Shown here: positions 47,081-56,356 of the stretch, in pieces
How the letters are laid out: every line of letters starts with the position of its first letter
Position numbering within the stretch: the first letter of the stretch is position 1
NCBI GenBank assembly: GCA_000381565.1
Contig: KB906724.1
Location: 3,369,020-3,433,019, forward strand
Length of the DNA: 64,000 nucleotides
Source of the DNA: Oxalobacteraceae bacterium AB_14
GTDB lineage: Bacteria > Pseudomonadota > Gammaproteobacteria > Burkholderiales > Burkholderiaceae_D
Reading direction: 5' to 3'
The notes under the pieces: model-generated
Databases searched by the model: none
What the model was told of the DNA's origin: nothing
Seen by the model: only the letters and a program-made list of their open reading frames with translations
Position numbers and translations under genes: made by a program

Positions 47081-48094
47081 TTAACCCTCCACCAATGCTA
47101 TGAGCTGAACGTCGATAAGGTCGACCTCCGCCAACTCACAATCGTCGTCGTACCGCAGCCAGGCCTTACCAACAGCGGAAGGACGGCGTCGAACTAGCAG
47201 CCGCCCCTCCCTGCCCCGATGCCGTACCGCCAGCACCGGATTCACCCAAGGCAATGGTTTTAACAAGTGCCCCCCATCATTTACAGCAATATTCTTTCCG
47301 GCGATCACAACCACCGGATCGTCCGCCTCCGGTTCACCGGATGGCAGACGCAGTTCCAATTTATGCTCGATAAAGGCTCGCAGCATGCGCACCGAACGTC
47401 TCGTTACTTCCTGGGTCTCATCCGCCAGCCAATCCGCTACCTCGGAGGGGGACTTGCGATGGACAAACACCAACTCGTTCACCAGCGTGACGTCGCGCAC
47501 CCGCCCTGCGCTAAAGGCTCCCGCAATGGCGTCAGGTAGATCCAACAGCGCCGCGTGTTGCGTGACGAATGCCGCCGACTTGCTAATTTGGCGGGCGATT
47601 TCCCCCTTGCGCAATCCCTTCGCCAACTCGCGGCCAATGTAATCGGCGATCTCGCGCGCCGTCAGTTCATTGCGATGCAGGTTCTCAACAACCTGGTCAG
47701 CCTGGCTGTAGCTGGTATCGATGAATGCGGGAATGTGTGTCAACCCTGCCAGACGCGTAGCACGGAAGCGTCGTGCGCCGTGATTGATCAGAAAGCGTCC
47801 GGGGGCCTCAGGGTTTGGGCGCACCGAAATAGGCGTCTTCACACCACGCAGCAGGATCGCGGCGGAGAGCTCGGTGAGACTTGACGCAGAAAATCCCGGA
47901 TTATTCTTCGTACGCGGCTGAAGAGGATCTTCATCGATCAGGTCGAGCGACAGCATGAGCGGCCCACCTTGCGCCGCCTCTGCCGTTGGCGATCCCCCTT
48001 TGCCAGCCACGATGTCACCTTTACCCGCCGAACGGGCCGGCAGCTTTCGCAGCACGGCATTGGGGCCGCGTCGTTCCTTGATAGCGCCGGTCAT
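47081..48094 (-). CDS. korB: KorB, ParB-family global repressor/partition protein
   Basis: The 337-residue protein has a ParB N-terminal domain (LDLIDEDPLQPRTKN, ARRFRATRLAGLTHIPAF), an HTH domain (IARQISKSAAFVTQHAALLDLP) and a C-terminal dimer domain (GREGRLLVRRRPSAVGKAW, ending VDLIDVQLIALVEG) like RK2 KorB. It would bind the TTTAGCSGCTAAA sites found here at 13751, 36874 and 48584. In RK2 the partner ATPase IncC precedes korB. Here a kleE-like gene precedes it instead, and no incC or korA is in the window. Confidence 0.9.
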   Translation of the reverse strand: MTGAIKERRGPNAVLRKLPARSAGKGDIVAGKGGSPTAEAAQGGPLMLSLDLIDEDPLQPRTKNNPGFSASSLTELSAAILLRGVKTPISVRPNPEAPGRFLINHGARRFRATRLAGLTHIPAFIDTSYSQADQVVENLHRNELTAREIADYIGRELAKGLRKGEIARQISKSAAFVTQHAALLDLPDAIAGAFSAGRVRDVTLVNELVFVHRKSPSEVADWLADETQEVTRRSVRMLRAFIEHKLELRLPSGEPEADDPVVVIAGKNIAVNDGGHLLKPLPWVNPVLAVRHRGREGRLLVRRRPSAVGKAWLRYDDDCELAEVDLIDVQLIALVEG

Positions 48095-48146
48095 CCAAAA
48101 AATTCCGCCATGCTGCTCCCTAAAAGGAAATGAACTGTGTGGTCGT

Positions 48147-48467
48147 TTATTTGGGCGACGCCGGCACCATGACCAACATCAGATACGCAACGACGCAGAC
48201 AAACAAAATATGCAAGAAGGCCGCAAAACTTCCCCAACCGCTGAGAAAAACCATGCGCAGAACTTGCACCATCAAATCTGCGAACAGGAGCCATCGAAAT
48301 ATTGGCCATGTGCAGATCGCCACAAACAGAATCAAACCAAGCAGTATCTGCAGGATCGGGTTTGCTCCCGCATTATGGTTAGGACTGCGCGCGTCCGCCT
48401 TGCCCGGAGAATTCGCCCGTCGGCCACGCATTCTGGGCGGCGTAGGAAATTGAAAGATGCGTGCCAT
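48147..48467 (-). CDS. KleE-like small membrane protein
   Basis: The 106-residue protein starts MARIFQFPTPP and has two hydrophobic segments (PILQILLGLILFVAICTW and FLHILFVCVVAYLMLVMV). The layout and gene position beside korB recall KleE of IncP plasmids, a stable-inheritance locus gene of unknown mechanism. The ORF extends to 48545, but the ATG at 48467 has AGGGAGAG just before it. The kle assignment is tentative. Confidence 0.55.
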   Translation of the reverse strand: MARIFQFPTPPRMRGRRANSPGKADARSPNHNAGANPILQILLGLILFVAICTWPIFRWLLFADLMVQVLRMVFLSGWGSFAAFLHILFVCVVAYLMLVMVPASPK

Positions 48468-48583
48468 GGTTCTCTCCCTTGTCGACTCGGATGGCGTCAA
48501 AGCCATCCTCACACCGCCCGGTATCCGCACATTGATTTGCATCAAAGAACGCGGCTGCGCCGTGGGTCTCCGCGTGCCATTTT

Positions 48584-48596
48584 TTAGCCGCTAAAA
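48584..48596. promoter_or_regulatory. KorB-type operator in the divergent region next to kleE-like gene
   Basis: TTTAGCCGCTAAA is a perfect match to the RK2 KorB operator. It sits 117 bp upstream of the leftward kleE-like start and 140 bp upstream of the rightward gene at 48736, in the space that must hold both promoters. It would let KorB autoregulate its own operon. Confidence 0.85.
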
Positions 48597-48735
48597 TCAA
48601 CCGCAACCGGGCCAGCAGCCAGACATTGATCTATTCGACATCAAGGCCGGATTCCATTTGTCTACCTATCCAGTCAACGACATACTGGATCATGAGTTTC
48701 GACATAACGAAATTCGTAACCATCAGGAGGAAGAC

Positions 48736-49089
48736 ATGAGCGAGCTGATGTTGCACATCATTGGACCGTCGCGTGACGACGACGTCGCCGCATTGGTTGG
48801 CGATCTCGCAGCGCTATATGCCTTGCGTGACGCGGTAGATGAAGCAATCCACTCCGGCAGCGGTGGAGTGTTCCTGGCCCAATCCGATGGCGAACGCTAC
48901 GCGCTGGCAGTGGTGCGCGAGCCGGACATGGCGCAAGTCTGCACCAATTACGCCAACGAAATCTGGCCCGTACGTTCAGAACGTGAAGTGGTTCCGCTAC
49001 GCGCGGTGGAGCATATGCTGGACGCCGTCGGCAAGGCCCTGCGGTCGAAATGGGCCGACAGCGATGTCGAGATTCACACGCCGGGCTAA
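48736..49089 (+). CDS. Hypothetical protein, first gene of a small rightward operon
   Basis: The 117-residue acidic alpha/beta protein (MSELMLHIIGPSRDDDVAALVGDLAALYALRDAVDEA...) has no signal or membrane helix. AGGAGG precedes the ATG at the right spacing, so the start is secure; the ORF extending further left is not needed. It is followed 11 bp later by an AlpA-like regulator. No family recognised. Confidence 0.65.
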   Translation: MSELMLHIIGPSRDDDVAALVGDLAALYALRDAVDEAIHSGSGGVFLAQSDGERYALAVVREPDMAQVCTNYANEIWPVRSEREVVPLRAVEHMLDAVGKALRSKWADSDVEIHTPG

Positions 49090-49100
49090 AGGTGGTCAAC

Positions 49101-49415
49101 ATGATCCATACCAAACAAGACAGCCCGGTGCCAGCGCGTGCGACGGTGAACACAGCCCTGCGTAGCAAGGATCCAGTAGGGATACCAGCAATACAGCCGC
49201 AAGACCGGCGGGCCATGACCTACCAGCAAGACCTGCGCTTGATCCGCCTGAGGGAAGTGCTCGCGATTTGTGGAATGTCGCGCAGCAGCGTCTACGACGC
49301 CATCAAAAAGGGCGAGTTCCCCGCACCAGTCAAGCTTTGCGGGCGTTCCTCTGCGTGGGTCTGGAGCGAGGTGATTCATTGGGTCGAAAACTGTATCAGG
49401 ACCTATCGCCAATAG
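49101..49415 (+). CDS. AlpA-family transcriptional regulator
   Basis: A 104-residue protein whose C-terminal two thirds is an AlpA/MerR-like winged helix (RLREVLAICGMSRSSVYDAIKKGEFPAP, then WVWSEVIHWVE). AlpA-type regulators often control excision or accessory genes of mobile elements. Two starts are possible: ATG 49101 (AAAGGTGG upstream) or ATG 49215 (MTYQQDL), which would give the usual length of about 67 residues. Confidence 0.82.
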   Translation: MIHTKQDSPVPARATVNTALRSKDPVGIPAIQPQDRRAMTYQQDLRLIRLREVLAICGMSRSSVYDAIKKGEFPAPVKLCGRSSAWVWSEVIHWVENCIRTYRQ

Positions 49416-49710
49416 GATCACGAGAGGCCGCCAACATCCGGATCTGCGACTTGGTTAACTCCGGCAGTTCAATATCAAATTCGCAGAGCCACCCATCGCA
49501 TTCCACTTGCTCGGGTCTTTCCCCATAAGCGGACACCACACGAAGGCCACCAAGTTCGAATCGCTCCTCGGCCATCCATTCAAGCCGACAATCCAGCAGA
49601 TGTGGCGCCAGACTCCTGCCGTTGGTGGGCACTTGGTTCAGCTCAGCACGAAGCGTGTGGCGGCCCAGAACTGATTCAAACTGACTTGTCATGGCTAGGC
49701 GACCGCGCAT
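49396..49710 (-). CDS. Possible hypothetical protein, antisense to the 3' end of alpA-like gene
   Basis: The 104-codon leftward ORF from the ATG at 49710 has a GGGA box upstream. The encoded stretch (RLEWMAEERFELGGLRVV, then CEFDIELPELTKSQIRML) has protein-like composition with alternating hydrophobic residues and acidic patches. It overlaps the AlpA-like gene by 20 bp at their 3' ends. No family recognised; it may be spurious. Confidence 0.4.
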   Translation of the reverse strand: MRGRLAMTSQFESVLGRHTLRAELNQVPTNGRSLAPHLLDCRLEWMAEERFELGGLRVVSAYGERPEQVECDGWLCEFDIELPELTKSQIRMLAASRDPIGDRS

Positions 49711-50255
49711 TTTTCCCGTATCGTGCAAAGTCCGACGTGGTCGCAGCACGCCGCTGACATGGGTGTTGGCTACCCTAAACCCGATCACATGAACTGGGAG
49801 AATGAGCTTGCAAATCCATGATTGCAGCACGGCCCTCGTACCATGTACACCCGGTACCTGCTCCAAAGGCGCCATCCGATGCGATTACAGGGCTTCGTTT
49901 GCACGCGTATCTTCACTCTAAAATTTACACAACCATCCGCAGACGATGGCAACGATACAAGATAATCAACACGTCGAGAGAACTCACTGCCCGCCAAGCC
50001 AACTTGAATCGTTCAGATCAAGTCCAATTCGGCCTAAAGCCCTACAGCGAGCGACTTCGTGTCAAACACGGTCGCTAATTTTCCAACGGCAAGTAAACTG
50101 GCCCATTAGTCTGTTGAAGATGTGAGAATCTGTGATTTTTTTCCACTAGGCAAGATGATATGCTTCTGCTTATAGAATATTGCTAAAGTTTAAAAGGCAC
50201 CGTCTGTACTACATTTTCGTATTTACCCCGGCATTCTCTAGTAAAGGCAGCCAGA
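49711..50255. other. Gene-poor stretch upstream of the helicase operon
   Basis: About 545 bp with lower GC content towards the right. Short ORFs here have no recognisable content. It should hold the promoter of the rightward operon starting at 50256, but I could not assign convincing -35 and -10 boxes. No RNA gene or repeat seen. Confidence 0.4.
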
Positions 50256-51272
50256 ATGGAACAACCCTCTACATACGGCGCCCCTATCCATCTTGGTCGC
50301 CCTATTCAGTTGGGCTTGCCGTTCACGATATACGAACTGAGGTTGACGCAACGACTGCTCGAAAACCTGCAAGCAGTGTCTCGCTTCCTGCTGCGCGCCT
50401 TAGCAACCGGGGCATCTGTGGATACCATCTGCGAAATCACGGCACTTTCGCGCAATACGATCGAAGCACAATATGACTATCTGCGTAAGCAAGGCTATCT
50501 ATCCGAAGAATTTACGCTAACGGACCTCGGCCAACAAATGGTCGAGATCGAAACCCTGCTGCCTGAATTCGTTGCGCATGTTGGCGTAGACAATTTTTGT
50601 GGAAAAAACATCTTTGTACTACCTTCTCATGACACAACGCCGCTCCCGTTTCCCGCCGACGTCCGTGTGCCAGAAAATCGTTTCATTAGTCAATTTATCC
50701 AACAGGCTGCTGTGGGTGAACTCTTATTAAGCGACGGCGGTGCAGACCTACTAAAATTTCTGACCTATTTCTGGCCCGACCACGTTGCCCTGTTCGAAGG
50801 TCAACTGAGATATCTTGATTTTAAGCTGGTGCGCTTGCCCGGCCATCACGCAGAGACGGTTTCCGTCAATGTCGACGACAGACAACTAACTGCGGTAAGC
50901 CGATTACGGCCGGAGGAGGCAGGAGCGATTCTGCCCGTCCTGGATATCGAACGCAAATACAGCAACGTTGATGGCTATCCATGGCCACCCGCCACACCAC
51001 CTTCCGACCGCACATACATTGAGTTGTTCGGACACGCATTACTGGCTGACGATCTGCCTTATACAGAGCATGCGGACGCACCAGTACGAATATTACCCCT
51101 ACAACTTGACTGCGGCGACGAGCCATCGTTAGCCGCCGCCAGCGTTCCCATGGGCCTAACCGTAAGCTACCGTGTGAATCGACGATATCTTAACGTGAGG
51201 GTCGAAGGATCACTGATGAACGCACTGCGGGAACGCTACCCCTACCTGATTCTTGGAGACGACAATGCGTGA
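50256..51272 (+). CDS. Winged-helix protein, first gene of the helicase operon
   Basis: A 338-residue protein. Residues about 25-100 look like a winged helix-turn-helix (SRFLLRALATGASVDTICEITALSRNTIEAQYDYLRKQGYLSEEFTLTDLG). The remainder is a beta-rich domain with no motif I recognise. It could be a DNA- or RNA-binding sensor or the operon's own regulator. AAAGGCAG precedes the ATG. Its stop overlaps the next gene by 8 bp (ATGCGTGA), so the two are translated together. Confidence 0.65.
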   Translation: MEQPSTYGAPIHLGRPIQLGLPFTIYELRLTQRLLENLQAVSRFLLRALATGASVDTICEITALSRNTIEAQYDYLRKQGYLSEEFTLTDLGQQMVEIETLLPEFVAHVGVDNFCGKNIFVLPSHDTTPLPFPADVRVPENRFISQFIQQAAVGELLLSDGGADLLKFLTYFWPDHVALFEGQLRYLDFKLVRLPGHHAETVSVNVDDRQLTAVSRLRPEEAGAILPVLDIERKYSNVDGYPWPPATPPSDRTYIELFGHALLADDLPYTEHADAPVRILPLQLDCGDEPSLAAASVPMGLTVSYRVNRRYLNVRVEGSLMNALRERYPYLILGDDNA

Positions 51273-51849
51273 GCGCTTGGCCGTTTTTGTAAAGATGCGC
51301 CCAGTCGACATATTCGCCGACGCCCTTGGCATTGACGAGAAAAGCAGGGATCGGGTGGAGCGTGGATACCGGGGAGTACGTACGATCCATACTGCGGCCC
51401 GCTTAGGCCGCAGCGCCGCCTCAAAAGCGAACCTACTACTAGCCTGGCTGGATGCGGGCAACGCCCTGCTTGATGCGATCGGTAGTTATGCAGCTTACCG
51501 TCAGGCCGTCGAAATAACCAAGCAACTCGTCGCCGAAGCCGACATGTTTCGCGTGCGACTGGAGGAGATTCGCAAACAGTGCCACATTCTGGATGCTGAG
51601 GCAAAACACGAACGCGCTCACCACCATGCAGCAAGCCAACGCCACCTGGACGAGCAACGCGAGGAGTTTCGCATCCGACGTGAACATTATGATGCTTGCA
51701 AATCAGTCGTGCACGACATCGGCGAAGAGTTGACCAAACTGCGCCGCACATCGGCCCCTGGCTGCCCTCGACTTGCGGGGGTCGAACGAGCTTTTTATCG
51801 CCTGGCACATCAGCAAGTTCAGGCTGCAATTTCACTTGTCGATTTCTGA
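51265..51849 (+). CDS. Helical coiled-coil protein, second gene of the helicase operon
   Basis: The 194-residue protein is almost entirely helical. An N-terminal part (VDIFADALGIDEKSRDRVER) is followed by a hydrophobic helix (ANLLLAWLDAGNALLDAIGS). A long charged coiled coil (FRVRLEEIRKQCHILDAEAK, then LDEQREEFRIRREHYDACK) comes next. No known family. The ATG at 51265 has GGAGAC upstream and lies within the end of the previous gene. It probably acts as a structural partner of the other operon products. Confidence 0.6.
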   Translation: MRERLAVFVKMRPVDIFADALGIDEKSRDRVERGYRGVRTIHTAARLGRSAASKANLLLAWLDAGNALLDAIGSYAAYRQAVEITKQLVAEADMFRVRLEEIRKQCHILDAEAKHERAHHHAASQRHLDEQREEFRIRREHYDACKSVVHDIGEELTKLRRTSAPGCPRLAGVERAFYRLAHQQVQAAISLVDF

Positions 51850-51861
51850 AAGGAGTTTTTT

Positions 51862-52272
51862 ATGAAGAAGCCGGTTCCCAAAAAATCGCCACAAACACCA
51901 AGTAAGGCTCCAGGCATTATGGCAGCGCTACCCGTCACCGAAATCATCGGCAGAGTAAGCGACACAGTAGGCGCAATCTATGCTTTGCGTGGTGAGGAAC
52001 AGAAAACCAAACAGGTGATCGCGACTATGGATACCCGAAAATTTGAGGCGCGCGAGGAAACGCATAGGACATTGATTAAGGCTGGCGAACGCCATCACGA
52101 ACTTGACAACGCGGAACTCGACAGCGAACGTCAACATAAACAAGCAATGGCTGAACTACAGCTGCGAGCAGAGCATCTTGCTCATGAACGTGAACTAGTT
52201 CGTCAGCAGGCCGAAAAAGACATCACAGATACCGACGACTGCCGGACTCTTCCACACAACCGCAAATTATAA
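51862..52272 (+). CDS. Small coiled-coil protein, third gene of the helicase operon
   Basis: A 136-residue protein. A basic N-terminal tail (KKPVPKKSPQTPSK) leads to an amphipathic stretch (VTEIIGRVSDTVGAIYALRG) and a long charged coiled coil (HHELDNAELDSERQHKQAMAE and ERELVRQQAEKDI). It starts 12 bp after the second gene with a strong AAAGGAG site. The coiled coils of genes two and three, and of the helicase N-terminus, suggest a membrane-associated complex. No family recognised. Confidence 0.6.
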   Translation: MKKPVPKKSPQTPSKAPGIMAALPVTEIIGRVSDTVGAIYALRGEEQKTKQVIATMDTRKFEAREETHRTLIKAGERHHELDNAELDSERQHKQAMAELQLRAEHLAHERELVRQQAEKDITDTDDCRTLPHNRKL

Positions 52273-52312
52273 ATGGCACGTCATTGAACGTGCGATATCT
52301 GAGGAAGCTTTG

Positions 52313-55300
52313 ATGATTGGATTTCTGCTGGCCGCTGCCGGCCTAATCAGTGTTGGCGCTACCGTATATGCCTGGATCGCGGACAGGCTAACCTCCCAGC
52401 AGCGCGAACGCCACCAGGAGCTTCGCCGTAGACGTGATGCATTCCAGACCGCCTGCGAAGACGAACTAAGTCAGCATCTCGCAAACAATGCACAAACCGA
52501 ACGCGAGTATGCGCTTCAAATCAAGACTATGCTCGCTGGCGAATGTCGACGGAATCTGGCAGAGAGCGCACCTCTTCAGATCGACTTACCCAAGTTGCAG
52601 CTTAACTTACAGGGCCAACTAAACCAGAAGCATCTCAGCCCATTCCGGCGCAACGCCTTGCGCATGTTACAGACACGGATCGAAGACGCCATCGCCCGTC
52701 TAAACGCATTCCAAGCCTACTGTACATGGTACGTTGCGCGACTGGATCAGATGGAGCAGGCTGGGAACTATGCAGAACTGATCGATTTTGACTTGCCGGA
52801 AGCGAAGCTGCCGGCTGATTGGTTCTATGTCGGCAAGGTCGGCATCGTCGAGCGCGACGAACTCAATGGAAACGCCAACCGTTTCGATCAGGTCCTGAAG
52901 CTGTCTCAAGTGAGCAATGCCAACACCTATGTCACCGATGCCTTAGAACTGACGCTTGCACAGTCCTGCCCAGACCAGGAGGCGATACCGGTCCAGCTCG
53001 TGCATGCCAATAAGTCAGGAAGATTCTTCAGCGCTTCCGTACTGCGCGGTTCGCTGTACGTCGATCACATCATCGAATTGGTCCCTTGTAAGGCAATCGT
53101 CGAACGAGTCGAGCGGGGCCATCACGGCTATCAGGTGCGCTGCTACCCCGCACTATTCAACCTGCGCCGTGATAACGGATTGCAAAGTGGTGTTGTCGCG
53201 CGTCTGGCTCGCCACGAAACGCACTATCCCGGCAAGTCCTATAAACCTGGCGACCTGCTGGAGGTCTATCCGCTGTACTACGACCTCTTGCTCGGGAACC
53301 GTAGCAATCGCGACGCCCCCCCACTGACGGTGACCGAACGGCCGGAGTCGCTCAATTTCGAACACGAGTCAGCCGCGCCAGTCTATCTGTGCGTCGACCA
53401 TGGGCAACCTAATTTGGCTGAACTCGCCATCGAACTCGAGAGTGAGGCGCCTTGGTGCCTAAAGAGCTGCCATGAGATGAGTCCGGGTCGACTGCAGATC
53501 GATTTCCAGCTTGGCGCATGGCTCGTGCGCACTATGAGCGATGCCACCGAGGATTTTCTGGTTGTCTCTGAAATCACACCAGCTGACGTCTACGCCTTAG
53601 AACAGAGTTCACTGCCATTCGAACTGCAGCCGATTGAGCGCGGTTACCTCGGCGATGTCTACATAGACGTTGAACGTTGCCACCACCTCCGTCACTTCTG
53701 CCTGCAGCAGGAGTTATACGACCAACGCGGCACAGAGCGTGAGCGCGCATGGGAATTCTTTGCACGCTGGACACGTGTAGCCGATTACTTGCTGGACGCA
53801 GACGGCCACTATACCGTCAACCTTGGCGCGGGAGATTCCAGGGAAGGCAGGCTCAAGGTCAATATTGACGTGGACAACGAGCAGCAGCTTACGGGATTAG
53901 CAGAGCAACTCGAGGCTGATCTAAAGCACGGACGCCGCACCCGAATCAATCTCGAACTGGCCTGTTTAGACCGCAATGGCGCTCAACTTTGGTTGCAAGT
54001 TGCCGAACCATATACGTTGCCCGTCAAGGCAACGGGAATGTACGAGATCGACATTGGCGCAGCCGGTGAACAAGCGCTGGAAGTGGGACGCTTTGGTTTT
54101 ACCCCGTTGATCCCAGCGCAATTACGTCTGCGCGCGCGCAAAGGCGGGGATTACCAAAACCTGATACGCCAGAAGCAGGCACTCGAAGCATTCGCCTTGG
54201 ATAAGTTGCTGAACAAGACAATCAAGCAGATCCTTATTGACCCTGCCGGGTACCAGGGCCAACCAAATCCGCATTGGGTGAACAAGGTCAAAGCAGGCCT
54301 GAACTGGCATAACCCTAAGTGGCACGAGCCCGACAGCGCAAACTCATCCAAGCGCTTGATCGAGCAGGTATTGGTCGAATCGAACGCATTTCTCATACAA
54401 GGTCCACCAGGGACAGGAAAAACGACCAGTATCGTTGAACTGCTCCACCAGCTTTATGACGATAATCCCGAACTGCGCATTCTGGTCGTGTCACAGCAAA
54501 ATACAGCTGTCGACAATGCACTGAAGCGTTTTCTCGCGGACGCACCGCAATTCGAGACGCGCGTTCTACGCGTGGGTAAGCTGGAAAAGATGGAGGAATC
54601 ACTACGCCCCTTTGGCTCCGACACACGCTTGCAGGCCTACTATGAAGGACGTGTCGCCGCATTCCAGCGAGCCGTTGCGCGGGATGGCGCAGCACCACCA
54701 CTTCTTCAAGATTGGCTGGGAGGAATTCGCGATCTGGAGGAACGCTTCGATCCGGAGCTAGGAGAGTTGCTGATTGGAGAATACAATCTAGTCGGTGCAA
54801 CTTGCGTAGGATTGGCAGGGCAGCGCCACGGCATGCACAGGCAGCAGTTCGACGTCGCCATTATCGATGAAGCTGGACGTTCGACAGTGCCAGAATTGCT
54901 CATCCCAATCCTCAGAACACGCAAAGTAATTCTGATTGGCGACCATTTCCAGCTACCACCAAGCATCGCGGCAACATTGCGTGAAGAGCAAAGTGTTGAA
55001 GCTCTTCCCTTCTTGGAGGAGACATTTCTGAAGGAAAGCTTCTTCGAAATCATGTATCGCTCCCTACCACCGTCCTGCCGTGGGCGACTCGACCAGCAAT
55101 ATCGTATGGTGGAACCGATTGGCGACTTAGTCGCTGATCTGTTTTATTACACCGATGGGCAACGTGGCTTGTTCAACGGTAAGACGCATCCGCGCAATGA
55201 CTTCCTTGACTCTGAGTCGCCACTACGATGGCAAGACATACGCGGAGAACAAGAGAGCGAAGGAACCAGCAAATTCAACCGCGCCGAGGCTGAGGCGATC

Positions 55301-56023
55301 CTCGCCTGGCTAATTGAGGCAGAGTCGCACCTGCATAAGCGGAAACTGCACAAAGACGTTGCCGTCATTACGCCTTATGGGGCGCAGAAGCGCTTGATTC
55401 GCCGCCTGCTCAACCGGGTTACTGGACATCTAGGAGAGGAATCGGACCTGCGCAAGCTCGGTGCGAGTCTTTCCGTGCGGGTCGATACAGTCGACAACTT
55501 TCAAGGAAGTGAGGCTGATATCGTGCTCTATAGCACGGTCCGCACATTAGGCGATATAAGCTTCATTATTGACCGTCAGCGCTTGAACGTTTCATGTTCT
55601 CGCGCCAAGGAAAACCTAGTTTTCTTCGGCCATGCGAACTTCCTGAAGGGGGCTGAGAATCGTCCGCATGACACCCACCGCCCTCCACTTTTTAGTGTGA
55701 TCATTCAACGAGCAAGGCTAGAAGCAGCCACCACCACAGTCCAGGTCAAGGTCCAGAATATACCGAAAATCGATTCGGCATTTATCTTTGTACAGCATGG
55801 ATCAACACGATATTTTGCACACTTTGAAGCCGCCCGCGACATGTCGCCTCAAGAATGGAAGGGGCTCAAAGTCGGCGATCTTTTAGAGATCACCGTGTCA
55901 GAAAAGCCCGCCCCGAAGGGAAAATATGAGCAGGCCGCAAGCATCAGAAAACCAGTGACTGTCTCAACACCAACTAACGAAAAGCGCCGTTCAAATAAGC
56001 CCACGAGCACAAGAAACGCATAA
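52313..56023 (+). CDS. Large membrane-anchored SF1 (Upf1/DNA2-like) helicase
   Basis: A 1236-residue protein. The N-terminal hydrophobic helix (IGFLLAAAGLISVGATVYAW) is followed by a charged coiled coil (about 25-140) and about 550 residues of unassigned sequence. A complete SF1B motor comes next: Walker A GPPGTGKTTS (about 697), DEAG box VAIIDEAGRS (about 848), motif III LIGDHFQLPPS (about 873), motif IV QQYRM, motif V VDNFQGSEADIV and motif VI NVSCSRAKE. A short C-terminal domain ends in a basic tail. Upf1-like motors act on RNA or DNA; related motors are found in several phage-defence systems. The start follows GAGGAAGC. All catalytic residues are present. Confidence 0.88.
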   Translation: MIGFLLAAAGLISVGATVYAWIADRLTSQQRERHQELRRRRDAFQTACEDELSQHLANNAQTEREYALQIKTMLAGECRRNLAESAPLQIDLPKLQLNLQGQLNQKHLSPFRRNALRMLQTRIEDAIARLNAFQAYCTWYVARLDQMEQAGNYAELIDFDLPEAKLPADWFYVGKVGIVERDELNGNANRFDQVLKLSQVSNANTYVTDALELTLAQSCPDQEAIPVQLVHANKSGRFFSASVLRGSLYVDHIIELVPCKAIVERVERGHHGYQVRCYPALFNLRRDNGLQSGVVARLARHETHYPGKSYKPGDLLEVYPLYYDLLLGNRSNRDAPPLTVTERPESLNFEHESAAPVYLCVDHGQPNLAELAIELESEAPWCLKSCHEMSPGRLQIDFQLGAWLVRTMSDATEDFLVVSEITPADVYALEQSSLPFELQPIERGYLGDVYIDVERCHHLRHFCLQQELYDQRGTERERAWEFFARWTRVADYLLDADGHYTVNLGAGDSREGRLKVNIDVDNEQQLTGLAEQLEADLKHGRRTRINLELACLDRNGAQLWLQVAEPYTLPVKATGMYEIDIGAAGEQALEVGRFGFTPLIPAQLRLRARKGGDYQNLIRQKQALEAFALDKLLNKTIKQILIDPAGYQGQPNPHWVNKVKAGLNWHNPKWHEPDSANSSKRLIEQVLVESNAFLIQGPPGTGKTTSIVELLHQLYDDNPELRILVVSQQNTAVDNALKRFLADAPQFETRVLRVGKLEKMEESLRPFGSDTRLQAYYEGRVAAFQRAVARDGAAPPLLQDWLGGIRDLEERFDPELGELLIGEYNLVGATCVGLAGQRHGMHRQQFDVAIIDEAGRSTVPELLIPILRTRKVILIGDHFQLPPSIAATLREEQSVEALPFLEETFLKESFFEIMYRSLPPSCRGRLDQQYRMVEPIGDLVADLFYYTDGQRGLFNGKTHPRNDFLDSESPLRWQDIRGEQESEGTSKFNRAEAEAILAWLIEAESHLHKRKLHKDVAVITPYGAQKRLIRRLLNRVTGHLGEESDLRKLGASLSVRVDTVDNFQGSEADIVLYSTVRTLGDISFIIDRQRLNVSCSRAKENLVFFGHANFLKGAENRPHDTHRPPLFSVIIQRARLEAATTTVQVKVQNIPKIDSAFIFVQHGSTRYFAHFEAARDMSPQEWKGLKVGDLLEITVSEKPAPKGKYEQAASIRKPVTVSTPTNEKRRSNKPTSTRNA

Positions 56024-56149
56024 CATCTCCCGTTCATTCAGGCGGCTGGCCATGGATTCCGAGGTCACTCGCTGCGCCATTTTCCGCTAGTGATCGGTGC
56101 GCCGATGGTCATCGCAATGCCGTGCTTGTTCCTATTTCCCTAGATGGCA

Positions 56150-56298
56150 CTGTCAAGGCCAACGATTTCATACAGGACCGGCAGCGACCAGCGCACTGCC
56201 AATTCGCCGATCTGGGTAACCCTTGGCAACGAGGATCAAATAAGAGCATCAACGGATTGCTACTGCAGAACATGCTCAAACGGTCGGACATGACTTGA
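56150..56298 (+). pseudogene. IS30-family transposase C-terminal remnant
   Basis: The frame from 56206 reads ADLGNPWQRGSNKSINGLL, then LQNMLKRSDMT and a stop. This matches the C-terminal IS30 motif PHSPWQRGSNENTNGLLRQY...KGTDLS. Upstream similarity fades within 60 bp and no inverted repeat is visible. The remnant separates the helicase gene from the next gene; the rest of this 333-bp gap shows nothing else. Confidence 0.75.
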
Positions 56299-56356
56299 TT
56301 CTTGAAAGCGCCCTTACGTCCCCCAAATGCTGGCCCAATTTTAAAGAGTAGGCAAA

